DNA of 64,000 nt from Bacillota bacterium (GTDB lineage Bacteria > Bacillota > Clostridia > Christensenellales > Aristaeellaceae), in contig JAEZQK010000031.1 of NCBI GenBank assembly GCA_023413135.1, positions 23,089 through 87,088 on the forward strand, read 5' to 3'. Below are positions 8,358 to 16,911 of this stretch, piece by piece. The stretch's first letter is position 1; each line of letters starts with the position of its first letter. A program made the translations under genes and the position numbers. The notes beneath the pieces were generated by a model. That model saw nothing but the letters and a program-made list of their open reading frames with translations, was not told the DNA's origin and did no database searches.

Positions 8358-9704
8358 TCACGGCAGGTTGCTCAGCCATTCATCCTTGATTTCGTTGGCC
8401 TTTTTGTTCAGCTCGGCAGCTATGTCGGCAGGTGCGACTTCACGGCGGTCCAGCCTGCCGTAGATATCCTGCTCATTGATCCAGGTCTGAATGGCATCCC
8501 AGCCGGGGGATACGGGCCAGGGAGAGGGAATCAGGTTGGTGAGCCTGGAGTAGAAGGCCTTCAGGTCTTCCCGCTCGGTGTTGTCGATCAGGTCTTTCCA
8601 GGCGGCCTCGTTCTTTGTCACGGGCAGGCGGGTGATGGGCACGCCGGCCACGCGGGTCGCTGCCTGGCGGCAGAGCATGGCTTCCTCGCCCCAGGTCATG
8701 TACTTGAGCAGTTCCCAGGCTTCCCGGGGATGCTTGGTGGAGGCGCCGATCACAGCGTTATCCACGATCACCAACTGCTCGCCGGTGGGGCCTTGGGGCA
8801 GAGGGTAGTACAGGAATTCGCAGCCAGACTGCTTGGTGACTACATCCTCGAAAAGGGGGATGGTCCACGGCCAGTCCAGGTGCATGGCGGAGCGGCCCCA
8901 GCCCGGAGGCCACGCGCCGGCATCGCCCAGGAACTTTTCCTTGTCCTCGGCGCTGGCCCATTCCACCACCTGGGCATCGATCAGCTCATACCGTTTGTCA
9001 AGGGCATTCACCCATGTTTGGTCAAAGTTGTATTTGGTGCCGTCCCAGCCCCACTTACCCTGGCCGCCGTTAAACCAGCCGGGAAACAGGTCTTCATACA
9101 GGGGGTTGGAGGTGCCAAAGTAGAACTCCTCGGGGTGGGAAAGACGGGTGGCGATGTCAAAGAATTCATCCACCGTCCAGTCGTAGGAGGGCAGAGGCTC
9201 ATTGTACTTTTCAAACAGAGTCTTGTTCAGGAACACCAGGTGGGGGTAGAGCACCCAGGGCATGGAATAGCGCACGCCATTGATTACGGAATTCTTGGCG
9301 AAGGCTTCGAACATTTCAGCGGTGTCCGCGTCCTTGGCGTAGAACTCATCCAGGGGCAGCGCCCATTCGTTCATCGCGGCCTGGGATACGCTGAATACGC
9401 CGAACACGTCGGGCAGCTCACCCGTGGCGGCCATATTTTGAAGGGATTCCGCCCATTGGGGCTGATCGATGGTGACCAGTTCCAGGGTGATGTTGGGGTA
9501 CTTCTCCATGAACTGCTTCATCAGCGCGGCGGTGACTTCCTGTTCGCTCTTTAGATCCTGGCCCCAGAAGGCCAGCCGCAGGGTGATGTTCTCCGTGGTC
9601 ATGGGGGGCAGCCCATCCTCCGCGTGGGCGGCCAGCGGGATGCACGCTGCAAACACGCTGAGTACCATCACCAGGACAAGTAGGGTATGCAGTCTCCGTT
9701 TCAT
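8358..9704 (-). CDS. Extracellular solute-binding protein family 1 (transporter 2)
   Basis: A sugar-capturing component of a CUT1 importer, 448 residues, with an N-terminal signal peptide (about 1-27, ending near AHAED). There is no clear lipobox Cys at the cleavage point, so membrane anchoring is uncertain. The SBP1 fold is indicated by NITLRLAFWGQDLKSEQEV, the PDVFGVF segment and the WELLKYMTWGEE hinge region. The ATG at 9704 was chosen because AGGAGG lies six bases upstream; in-frame upstream ATGs lack a site. It follows the MalF/MalG pair at 11,687-9,740 with a 35-nt gap, which makes the three an obvious transporter set. Confidence 0.92.
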   Translation of the reverse strand: MKRRLHTLLVLVMVLSVFAACIPLAAHAEDGLPPMTTENITLRLAFWGQDLKSEQEVTAALMKQFMEKYPNITLELVTIDQPQWAESLQNMAATGELPDVFGVFSVSQAAMNEWALPLDEFYAKDADTAEMFEAFAKNSVINGVRYSMPWVLYPHLVFLNKTLFEKYNEPLPSYDWTVDEFFDIATRLSHPEEFYFGTSNPLYEDLFPGWFNGGQGKWGWDGTKYNFDQTWVNALDKRYELIDAQVVEWASAEDKEKFLGDAGAWPPGWGRSAMHLDWPWTIPLFEDVVTKQSGCEFLYYPLPQGPTGEQLVIVDNAVIGASTKHPREAWELLKYMTWGEEAMLCRQAATRVAGVPITRLPVTKNEAAWKDLIDNTEREDLKAFYSRLTNLIPSPWPVSPGWDAIQTWINEQDIYGRLDRREVAPADIAAELNKKANEIKDEWLSNLP

Positions 9705-9739
9705 GGTCATCCTCCTTTTTTTATGCTTAACCGCCGGCC

Positions 9740-10765
9740 TCATTCACCCGTGATGCCCGTGCGGTCAATGCTCTGTACAAACTGCTTCTGCAAAACAAGG
9801 TATACGATCAGAAGGGGCAGGATGGTGATCAGCGTGGCGGCCATCTTGATGGCCTCGTTGGCTACCGATTCGCCAAAGTGCGCCGCGCCCCAGCTTTGGG
9901 ACAGGGATTGCATATAACCCAGGTAGCTTTGTTCAAAGCGGGATAGCTGAACAAGCAGCGTGGCCATGGCGTCCGCCTTGCCCATGGCGCTGCTGCCCAG
10001 GTACAGGGAGAGGAAGTAGGTTTCATTCCAGTACCACACGAAGGAAAACAGGAAGGATACAACCACCGCCGGGATGGAGAGGGGGACGGCGATCTCAAAG
10101 AAGATGCGGCTTTCCCCTGCCCCGTCCACCCTGGCCGCCTCGTCCAGGGAAATGGGCGTCTGCTTGAAAAACTGTGTAAAGATCAGGATGAAGATGGCGC
10201 TGTTGATGCCCTGGCCCGTAACGGCGGGAAGCAGAAGCGTTCCCAGGGAACCCAATAGCTTGTAATCGCTGAACATGGTATACTTGGGCACCATCAGCAC
10301 ATAGGGCGGCAGGATAAAGGTGACAAGGACCAGGGCGAAAGCCAGGCGCTTTAACGGGAATTTGTAGCGGGCGAAGGCATACCCGGCCAGCGCGCAGGAT
10401 ATGGTCTGGCCGATGGAGGGCAGAAGGCCGATGATGAGCGTATCCCATAGCGCATTTTCAAAATGCAGCACATCGATGGCCTGCCTGAAATTATCCAGGG
10501 AAAGGGCGGTGGGCACCCAGTTCACCGACACGTCAAGCAAATCGGTCAATGTTTTTAAGCTGGTGACGATCATGTGCAAAATGGGGTACAGGTACACAAA
10601 CCCAAGGGATACAAGCATGGTGTACACAAAAACCCTGAACAGCAGGCCGCTTTGCCGCCTGTTCCCAAGAAGCACCTTGCGCACTTTGCGCGCCGCATGG
10701 CCGATCTTTTCCCTGCGATTAGGGTCCACCCACCGGCCTAAAGCATCGGTACGGTTACTTGGCAT
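9740..10765 (-). CDS. Carbohydrate ABC transporter permease, MalG type (transporter 2)
   Basis: A membrane subunit of a CUT1 importer, 341 residues. A basic, hydrophilic N-terminal stretch of about 45 residues precedes six predicted membrane helices. The EAA loop reads SLDEAARVDGAGESRIFF. The start at 10,765 overlaps the end of the upstream MalF gene by 11 nt and has AAGGAG 11 nt upstream; a longer in-frame start at 10,825 would force a 71-nt overlap and has no better site. Paired with the permease at 10,755-11,687 and the binding protein at 8,358-9,704. Confidence 0.9.
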   Translation of the reverse strand: MPSNRTDALGRWVDPNRREKIGHAARKVRKVLLGNRRQSGLLFRVFVYTMLVSLGFVYLYPILHMIVTSLKTLTDLLDVSVNWVPTALSLDNFRQAIDVLHFENALWDTLIIGLLPSIGQTISCALAGYAFARYKFPLKRLAFALVLVTFILPPYVLMVPKYTMFSDYKLLGSLGTLLLPAVTGQGINSAIFILIFTQFFKQTPISLDEAARVDGAGESRIFFEIAVPLSIPAVVVSFLFSFVWYWNETYFLSLYLGSSAMGKADAMATLLVQLSRFEQSYLGYMQSLSQSWGAAHFGESVANEAIKMAATLITILPLLIVYLVLQKQFVQSIDRTGITGE

Positions 10766-11687
10766 AGCTGGCCATGCTCCTTTTCCGGTAAATGATCGCC
10801 TTTTGATCCTTGGCCTTTTTTTCACGGCCTATGATCAGGTAAATCAGCCCAATGCTGATCGCGATACCCATGGAATACGACCAGGCCATGGCGGAAGCGA
10901 TGCCGTAGCCCCGGTCAGGTTCCAGCATGCTGTTCCTGATGAGGATGATCACTTCGTTGATTTCGCTGGTGGCCAAAAAGACCAAAGAATAGATGGCATT
11001 GATGAGGATCATGTTCCGAAGCGAAGGCAGGGTGATCTTCCAGAACACCACCCAGCTGGAAGCACCGTCGATGAGCGCCGCCTCATACAGCGTGTGGTCG
11101 ATCTTTTGAAGCCCCGCCAGGAAGATCAGGATCGGCACGCCGGAATACCACAGGATCATGATCAGCTGGCTGAACAGGTAGTAGATGGGTTCCTGCAAAA
11201 ACATGGGAATTTGCCAGATCACATCGTAGATGCCGTACTGCTCAATCAGCGGGATGGTGGTGGCGCCTTCCTGGACCAGCATGTTCATCACCGGGCCTGA
11301 GACCACGATGATGGGCAGGAAGAAGATGGCCCGGAAGATGCCCTTGCCCCGTATCTTCTGGTTGATCAGCATGGCGATCAGCAGGGAGAAGACCAAAATG
11401 ACCGGCAGGCTGAAAAGCGTATTGGCAAAAAAGTTCCCAAGCCGCTCCGTAAAATAGATATCCCGCTGGAAAATATCAATGTAGTTGTCAAAACCCACAA
11501 AGTTCATCCTCCGCCCCTTGGCGGTGATGGTGATCTTGTTCAGGCTGAATAGGGCAGACTGGCAGAGCGGGCTCATAAAAAACAGGCTGAACCCCACGAT
11601 CCAGGGAAATAGGAACAGCAACCCTTTCAAATCCCGCTTTCTTGTAACGGAAAGGAACCTGCGCCTTTTTTTTGCGAAAGCTGCCAT
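10755..11687 (-). CDS. Carbohydrate ABC transporter permease, MalF type (transporter 2)
   Basis: A membrane subunit of the same importer, 310 residues, with about six helices and the EAA loop TLYEAALIDGASSWVVFW. The N-terminus is basic (MAAFAKKRRRF) and the first helix begins at LFLFPWIVGFSLFF in the manner of MalF/UgpA proteins. The ATG at 11,687 has AGGAGG seven nt upstream, better than the in-frame ATG at 11,705. The gene lies 14 nt after the DUF5696 lipoprotein and overlaps the MalG gene, consistent with co-transcription. Confidence 0.92.
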   Translation of the reverse strand: MAAFAKKRRRFLSVTRKRDLKGLLFLFPWIVGFSLFFMSPLCQSALFSLNKITITAKGRRMNFVGFDNYIDIFQRDIYFTERLGNFFANTLFSLPVILVFSLLIAMLINQKIRGKGIFRAIFFLPIIVVSGPVMNMLVQEGATTIPLIEQYGIYDVIWQIPMFLQEPIYYLFSQLIMILWYSGVPILIFLAGLQKIDHTLYEAALIDGASSWVVFWKITLPSLRNMILINAIYSLVFLATSEINEVIILIRNSMLEPDRGYGIASAMAWSYSMGIAISIGLIYLIIGREKKAKDQKAIIYRKRSMASYAK

Positions 11688-11701
11688 GATGAGACCTCCT
11701 T

Positions 11702-13936
11702 TCACGGGCTGATAACAAGGTAATCGGCAGGGGCCACCTGGATATTGCCCATTGTATAAGCCGTATCACCGTAATTGATGATGACCCTGACGCCGTTATT
11801 GTACGTAACCTCGGCCACCTCGGGAAAAGGTATGGCGTGGGACTTGATGCCCGCTCCTTCCACCTGGCTGAAAAACGCTTCCAGCTCCCGTGAATAATCA
11901 AGCACCTGCTGTTTGTATACGGCATACTCGGAGGAATAGATGTCCTGGGAGTTAGTGTTTTTAAGCACCGCCGGGCTTTCCATGGTGATCAGGAAGGAGG
12001 GGTAGGCCCCGTATTCGATCATCTTCAGAAAGAACTCCCGGTTGTTGGGCTCAAAGTTTACGTAATCGGCAAAGTAGGGCACAATTCCGTTTAAAGCCAT
12101 GGGCAGGAAGGGGATCTCCGCGGCGATAAAGTTGTAGTTGGAGGTGTACAGCGGTAAATCCAGCAGATAATCCATATGAGGCCACAGGTAGTCAAAGGGC
12201 TGCTCCAGGGCAACATTTGCATAGGACAGCTTTTTGATTGCGGCTTCAAAGCCTTCCGCCGCCTCGCCCCGGGAATGGACGCTTCCCCCGGAGTAGTAGG
12301 AAAACAGCGTGTTGGGCAAGGCGCTGATCCCTATACCCATGTTCTTCTCTCTGCCATAGAGGCTTTGGAACCGGCCGGCCACTTCCAGCACCCTGCCCGG
12401 CGTCAGGAAATACAGCGCATCGTAGGGGGCGGTGGCCGTCATGGTATACATAATGGACTGGCTGATGCTTTTGGCAATATCCGTGCTGGTATTGTACAGG
12501 CGGTCGGGATTGGCGTGCAGAAAGTCCTGCGAAAGGAAAAACGCGCCGCCCTTTTTGGCAACGGTATCCGCCAGGCGCCGGAGTGATTCCATGGTGCCTA
12601 TTTTACGCTCCAGGGAAAAGTCCCCGCTGCCAAGGTTTTTCGAAAGCCCCCCCGTTTGCCAGCCCCGGTATAGAATGAGAAGATTTTCAAGGCCCTCGCC
12701 CTGAAGCTCGCTTACGATTTGCTCCGCCTGAAAGACGGTGGCCGCGGTTGCCACCGTGTCGGATATCAGCGTATCCTCCGTATCCCCGCCCAGAAAATCG
12801 ATCCTGGTTTTGAAGGAGACATCCTTTGGGGAGATGATGCCGCTGTCCAGAAGGTACCGGCGGTATGTATTGGCCATGCCCGTATATCCGGCATCATCGC
12901 CCGTGAGCATGCGCAGGTGAAGCTGTATATCCCGTAAATAGGGCACTTTTTCCGAGGTCAATATGCCCTTTGTCCTGGTGGTGGGCATGTTGTACTGTTC
13001 GCGGTAAATGAACCTGGCAGTAATCCAGTTGAAATCCGTGATAGCGCCGTTGGGGTATGCCAGTATTTCGGCGTTGTACTGCCCCTTTTCCACCGTCGCC
13101 AGGAAGGCGGTTTGATCTTTTGTATGGGCCATGCCATAGTAGGGCGCCATGATTTTCTCCGGCTCCCTGGGCGCCCATTTGCCCGCCAGAATGATGGATT
13201 CCTTGCGGGTGCCCAGGTTGTCGCCATAGATTCTTTTCTGGTAGGGCGTCTTGTACTTGCCGCCATTGTTGCTCAGGCTGATGATGGCCCCCGAGCCTTC
13301 GGGCACCAGCATATAACCTTCCGTCCGCCCCAGCTTTGTGGAGCCGAAGAAGGGGTACAGGTACAGGCCGCAGATGCGGACCGTTTCCCCTTCCGTGATA
13401 TCGCCGGCCGGCACGTGCACCAGCACGCCGTCATCCGTCAGGCGCACCTGAATGAGCAAGGAAATACCCTGATCTTTATATTGGATCCTGGCGTCAAACC
13501 CCGCGTCCTTTGCTTCAAAGGCGATGTCGGGGCTGCCGTTCATCGCATCCACCCGCACAGGTGTGGGAGAGCGGTCGTCAAAGTATTCCAATGCAAAGCC
13601 GGAGCGCATGAGGCCCTTCCAGGAATCGTTGACCTTCGTTTCCTCATCGTTTTGCGTGCCGTACAGGCATTTTCCCGTTTTCTTGTCCTCCAGCACGATG
13701 GAGAGCGTGTTGGGATCGGCGTAGAGCCGGAAGGCTTCGTTCTCGGCCACGGCCCGGTGGCCTGCAATCGTGCGGTTTGTATCCGCCTCCATGGCCGTAG
13801 CGGTCATCAGGCCGACATACTCACCGGCGGATGGCTGGCCGCCTGAAACAGTGGTCCCCGCGGGGGAACAGGCGGCGCACAAAAGCAGGATGGCAACTAG
13901 AATCAAAAACAGCGGAAGGCGCTTTTCAGCCCGCAC
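11702..13936 (-). CDS. DUF5696-type lipoprotein associated with sugar ABC transporters
   Basis: A 744-residue predicted lipoprotein with a short hydrophobic signal and the lipobox LCAAC near residue 24. The body matches what I recall of DUF5696 proteins (ENEAFRLYADPNTLSIVLED, GYMLVPEGSGAIISL, a C-terminal YNNGVRVIINYGD beta segment), large proteins with a glycosidase-like central barrel found beside sugar transporters. No activity is established. The start is a GTG at 13,936: it has GGGAGGTG seven nt upstream and overlaps the preceding gene's stop by 11 nt. The upstream ATG (13,969) would add a non-signal-like leader. The tight overlap with the NHL/Yip1 gene suggests the two surface proteins work together with the transporter. 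Confidence 0.85.
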   Translation of the reverse strand: MRAEKRLPLFLILVAILLLCAACSPAGTTVSGGQPSAGEYVGLMTATAMEADTNRTIAGHRAVAENEAFRLYADPNTLSIVLEDKKTGKCLYGTQNDEETKVNDSWKGLMRSGFALEYFDDRSPTPVRVDAMNGSPDIAFEAKDAGFDARIQYKDQGISLLIQVRLTDDGVLVHVPAGDITEGETVRICGLYLYPFFGSTKLGRTEGYMLVPEGSGAIISLSNNGGKYKTPYQKRIYGDNLGTRKESIILAGKWAPREPEKIMAPYYGMAHTKDQTAFLATVEKGQYNAEILAYPNGAITDFNWITARFIYREQYNMPTTRTKGILTSEKVPYLRDIQLHLRMLTGDDAGYTGMANTYRRYLLDSGIISPKDVSFKTRIDFLGGDTEDTLISDTVATAATVFQAEQIVSELQGEGLENLLILYRGWQTGGLSKNLGSGDFSLERKIGTMESLRRLADTVAKKGGAFFLSQDFLHANPDRLYNTSTDIAKSISQSIMYTMTATAPYDALYFLTPGRVLEVAGRFQSLYGREKNMGIGISALPNTLFSYYSGGSVHSRGEAAEGFEAAIKKLSYANVALEQPFDYLWPHMDYLLDLPLYTSNYNFIAAEIPFLPMALNGIVPYFADYVNFEPNNREFFLKMIEYGAYPSFLITMESPAVLKNTNSQDIYSSEYAVYKQQVLDYSRELEAFFSQVEGAGIKSHAIPFPEVAEVTYNNGVRVIINYGDTAYTMGNIQVAPADYLVISP

Positions 13937-15968
13937 GGAAATACACCTCCCTGAACACGGATGATACAAAGTCCACTACCTGGTTGATGAGGATCAGGGC
14001 AATGACGCCGGTAATGAATATCAGCGCCATGGTGAAGAAGGTCAAAAGAAGGCACCAAAGCGTCTTTTTGAAGGTGTAGGCCTGAATCTCCTTGACCATG
14101 ACGATGACGAGAACGGCGATGGCGGCGATGATGAAAAAATCGCCGATCACCATGATAAACGCTTCGTTGTTGGTCAGACCGTGGCTGATGATCACCAGGA
14201 AGGGTTTGAGGAAGATATAAGGCATCAGGCAGTAGGCCAGGGAGCAGTACACATCCTTTAAGCGCGCTTCGCCGTCGGAGATGGAGCAGATCAGGTTGTT
14301 GGAGATGACCGACAGTGCGATCAGCCCAAAGACCGTCGCAAAATCGCGGCCGACTTCAAAAATGCCATCCGGCACTGTTCTGAACAGAAAGGCCGTCCAG
14401 TACTTGCCCATGAGATACACCGCAAAGAAAAGGATGTATACAATGGTGGCAGAAACGATGCTAACCTTGCTTTCATGGCGTATGCCGTAAAAAGCGTCCG
14501 CGGGGTTTCTTGGTACCCTGGCCATGTAGGCAACCTTGCTTATAATCGGCACACCGGCAATACGGGTAAGCATGCGGCCTGCGGGCGCAAGCCAGCCGTA
14601 TTTGCGGCCTAAAAGGCCAATCACCCTGGCGGCAATATACAGCGCGAGGATTATGAGAAACACGTTGGCCAGGTTCTGCATCAGCCACGCGTTGCGCGTT
14701 TCCCAGAAGGAGTCGGAATAACCGGTGAAGGCATACCCTGCCCGGAAGGCGTCCATGGCCTTTTGATACTGCCCTTGTTTGTAATACGCTTCCCCAATGC
14801 CCCGGTACGCCAGGGCGAACATGGCATCCTGGGAAAGGGCCGACTCCCAGGGGGCCTGGCTTTCAATATACTGACCCTTTTGATACAGATCCAGGGCGGT
14901 GTGCACGGTGCTGGCATATTCCGTGGGCGAAAAAACGGTCACGCTCTTGCGCTCGGAATCCAGCACGTACAGGTTCCCCGCTTCATCCACGGCAATGCCG
15001 GCGGCGGCTACAAACAGGCCGTTGCGGTTATAGCCGTCGTCCCGCCCGCCGAACAGGTACAAAAATTCCCCGTCGGTGGTGTATTCCGCGATATAGCCGT
15101 CTGAGGATACGATATAGATGTTGCCGATGGGGCTTACGCATACGTCGGCCACCAATGCATCCACCGACGTTCTTTTGAACATGTTTACGCCCGCCATGTT
15201 GAACTTTTTCAGCGCGTCTAACGCGCCCCCCTGGGTGACGGTATAGATGAGGCCCCTTTCATCCACTGCCAGGTTGATGGGCGAAACGGGCACATTCAAT
15301 TTCAGCTGTGCCTGCTGCTCACTGGTGAACAAAAGCCTGCGTATGATTTCATCCAGCGAAAGCGGCGTTTTGTTGGCGCCCACGTATCCGAAGAAATCGC
15401 CTTCCCGGCTTAACTGTATGACCCCGCCGCTGTTCCCCTCCGAAATGATGTACACATTTCCCGCCCGGTCGGCCACCACCTTGCTGGGGGTGAAGTCCAC
15501 ATCCTTCCCGTATAACGGTTCATCCGGCTTTGTGTATTGGCGGATAAGTTCCCCTTCCGCGCTGAACAAAAACACCGTCTTGCCCCGGGAGTCCGCCACG
15601 TATACCTGATTGTCCCGGCTGACATATACGCCCTTGGGATATTTAAGTTGACCTTTGCCGATTTCCTGAATCAGCGTCCCGTCCATGGTCACCTTCAGAA
15701 CGCGGCCGTTGCCCGTATCGGCGATGTACAGGTATCCGTCGGGGGAGATGGCGATGTCCCCCGGCGTCTTCAAATCCTTTTCCCCGAATTTTTCAATCGT
15801 CTTAACCGGCAGATAGGCATCCTTGGTTTTGCTCATTCCGCCGTTCACATAAGGCGTGCGGGTGTCGTAAGGAGCATTGGCCGCCAAAGCACTCCTGCAT
15901 GGCAGAATAGAAAGTACCAGCAGCAGTACCAACAGATATTTTGTTGCTTGTTTTATGCGAAAGTCCAT
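13926..15968 (-). CDS. NHL-repeat / TPR / Yip1-domain membrane protein
   Basis: A 680-residue multi-domain protein. After a signal or anchor segment (about 1-30) come roughly six NHL propeller repeats (about 55-355; examples GYLYIADTGNGRVLKV and NLYVLDSERKSVTVF). A tetratricopeptide stretch follows (about 358-430; YYKQGQYQKAMDAFRAGY), then a membrane segment near 435-455. A C-terminal polytopic Yip1-like domain spans about 490-670 and has four or five helices. The topology implies an extracellular propeller tethered to a membrane module. Start ATG has AAAGGAG seven nt upstream. It sits between a MalF permease (49 nt away) and the DUF5696 lipoprotein. The function is unknown; a sensor or transporter-accessory role is inference from context. 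Confidence 0.85.
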   Translation of the reverse strand: MDFRIKQATKYLLVLLLVLSILPCRSALAANAPYDTRTPYVNGGMSKTKDAYLPVKTIEKFGEKDLKTPGDIAISPDGYLYIADTGNGRVLKVTMDGTLIQEIGKGQLKYPKGVYVSRDNQVYVADSRGKTVFLFSAEGELIRQYTKPDEPLYGKDVDFTPSKVVADRAGNVYIISEGNSGGVIQLSREGDFFGYVGANKTPLSLDEIIRRLLFTSEQQAQLKLNVPVSPINLAVDERGLIYTVTQGGALDALKKFNMAGVNMFKRTSVDALVADVCVSPIGNIYIVSSDGYIAEYTTDGEFLYLFGGRDDGYNRNGLFVAAAGIAVDEAGNLYVLDSERKSVTVFSPTEYASTVHTALDLYQKGQYIESQAPWESALSQDAMFALAYRGIGEAYYKQGQYQKAMDAFRAGYAFTGYSDSFWETRNAWLMQNLANVFLIILALYIAARVIGLLGRKYGWLAPAGRMLTRIAGVPIISKVAYMARVPRNPADAFYGIRHESKVSIVSATIVYILFFAVYLMGKYWTAFLFRTVPDGIFEVGRDFATVFGLIALSVISNNLICSISDGEARLKDVYCSLAYCLMPYIFLKPFLVIISHGLTNNEAFIMVIGDFFIIAAIAVLVIVMVKEIQAYTFKKTLWCLLLTFFTMALIFITGVIALILINQVVDFVSSVFREVYFRAG

Positions 15969-16017
15969 ACCCCAGCTCCTTTACCGCACTTGACATTATC
16001 AGGGCTGATATTTTCTT

Positions 16018-16911
16018 TCAGCGGAACAGCCTGCGCGCGCCCTTGGATATCCCGTAGACCATTAAAAGCAGCACCACGGACACGGCGGAGGCGTAGCCCA
16101 TTTCATAGCGGATGAACCCGAAATCCTCGATGTGGTTGACGATGAGCTGGCCGAAATACCCTGGCGTGGGGTTGACGCCGGACAGCAGCACACCGATATA
16201 CCCCACCTGGAAGGTATTGACCACAGCCATCACCGCGCCAAAGAGCATCTGCGGCTTCATCATGGGAATGGTGATGTAGAACATTTCCTGAAACCTGTTG
16301 CGCAGCCCGTCGATGGTGGCGGCCTCATACACGCTGGTGTCAATGTTGAGGATGCCGGCCAGCATGGCCAGAAAACCCACGCCCATGCTGCTCCACAGAG
16401 CGATGATGATCATAATGGGCAGCAAATACGCGGTGACCAGGAAGGGGAATGGCTCGGTGATCAGCCCCAGGCTAATGAGAAGCCCATTCACATACCCCAG
16501 CTGGTCGCCGGCGAATATGATCCGCCAGACCACGGCCATGGTGGTGCCCACAGTCAGGGAAGGGGAATAAATGATCAGCGTGCAGACGGTTCTTGGCACC
16601 TTGGGCAATTGGGCCAGGCTCCAAGCCAGAAAGAAGGAAAGGGCGTATCCTATGGGGCCTACCACGATGGCAAAGGTGATGGTATTGGGCAGCACGTGCT
16701 GCATGAAAATGGGGTCCTGGGTCAAAAGGGTCACATAGTTTTGCAGCCAGACGATGTCCAGCCGGTTCACGGCGTCAAAGTTCGTAAACGAAAGCAGAAT
16801 AGCGGCGGCTACGGGAACAATGATGAATACCGAAAACAGAACCATATAGGGCAGCAGGAAAAAGACTGCCGGATTGATTTTTTGCATCCTTCCACGCTTT
16901 TTCCCTCTCAT
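16018..16911 (-). CDS. Carbohydrate ABC transporter permease, MalF/UgpA type (transporter 1)
   Basis: A membrane subunit of a CUT1 sugar importer, 297 residues, with six helices and the EAA loop SVYEAATIDGLRNRFQEM. Translation probably begins at the ATG at 16,911, whose ATGA overlaps the stop of the 976-aa binding protein. A GTG nine bases earlier is less likely because the GGAAGG site would touch it. It has no neighbouring MalG gene; the unpaired MalG at 5,513-6,376 in the same series is the natural partner. Together with the upstream binding protein this forms the first, physically split transporter. Confidence 0.9.
   Translation of the reverse strand: MRGKKRGRMQKINPAVFFLLPYMVLFSVFIIVPVAAAILLSFTNFDAVNRLDIVWLQNYVTLLTQDPIFMQHVLPNTITFAIVVGPIGYALSFFLAWSLAQLPKVPRTVCTLIIYSPSLTVGTTMAVVWRIIFAGDQLGYVNGLLISLGLITEPFPFLVTAYLLPIMIIIALWSSMGVGFLAMLAGILNIDTSVYEAATIDGLRNRFQEMFYITIPMMKPQMLFGAVMAVVNTFQVGYIGVLLSGVNPTPGYFGQLIVNHIEDFGFIRYEMGYASAVSVVLLLMVYGISKGARRLFR

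Noticed and set aside
8355..9554. 399-codon plus-strand open frame opposite the solute-binding protein
   Set aside because: An antisense shadow in a GC-rich region; the composition (many Gly, His, Gln, Val) is typical of the complement of a coding strand, and the binding protein has a signal peptide and good start.
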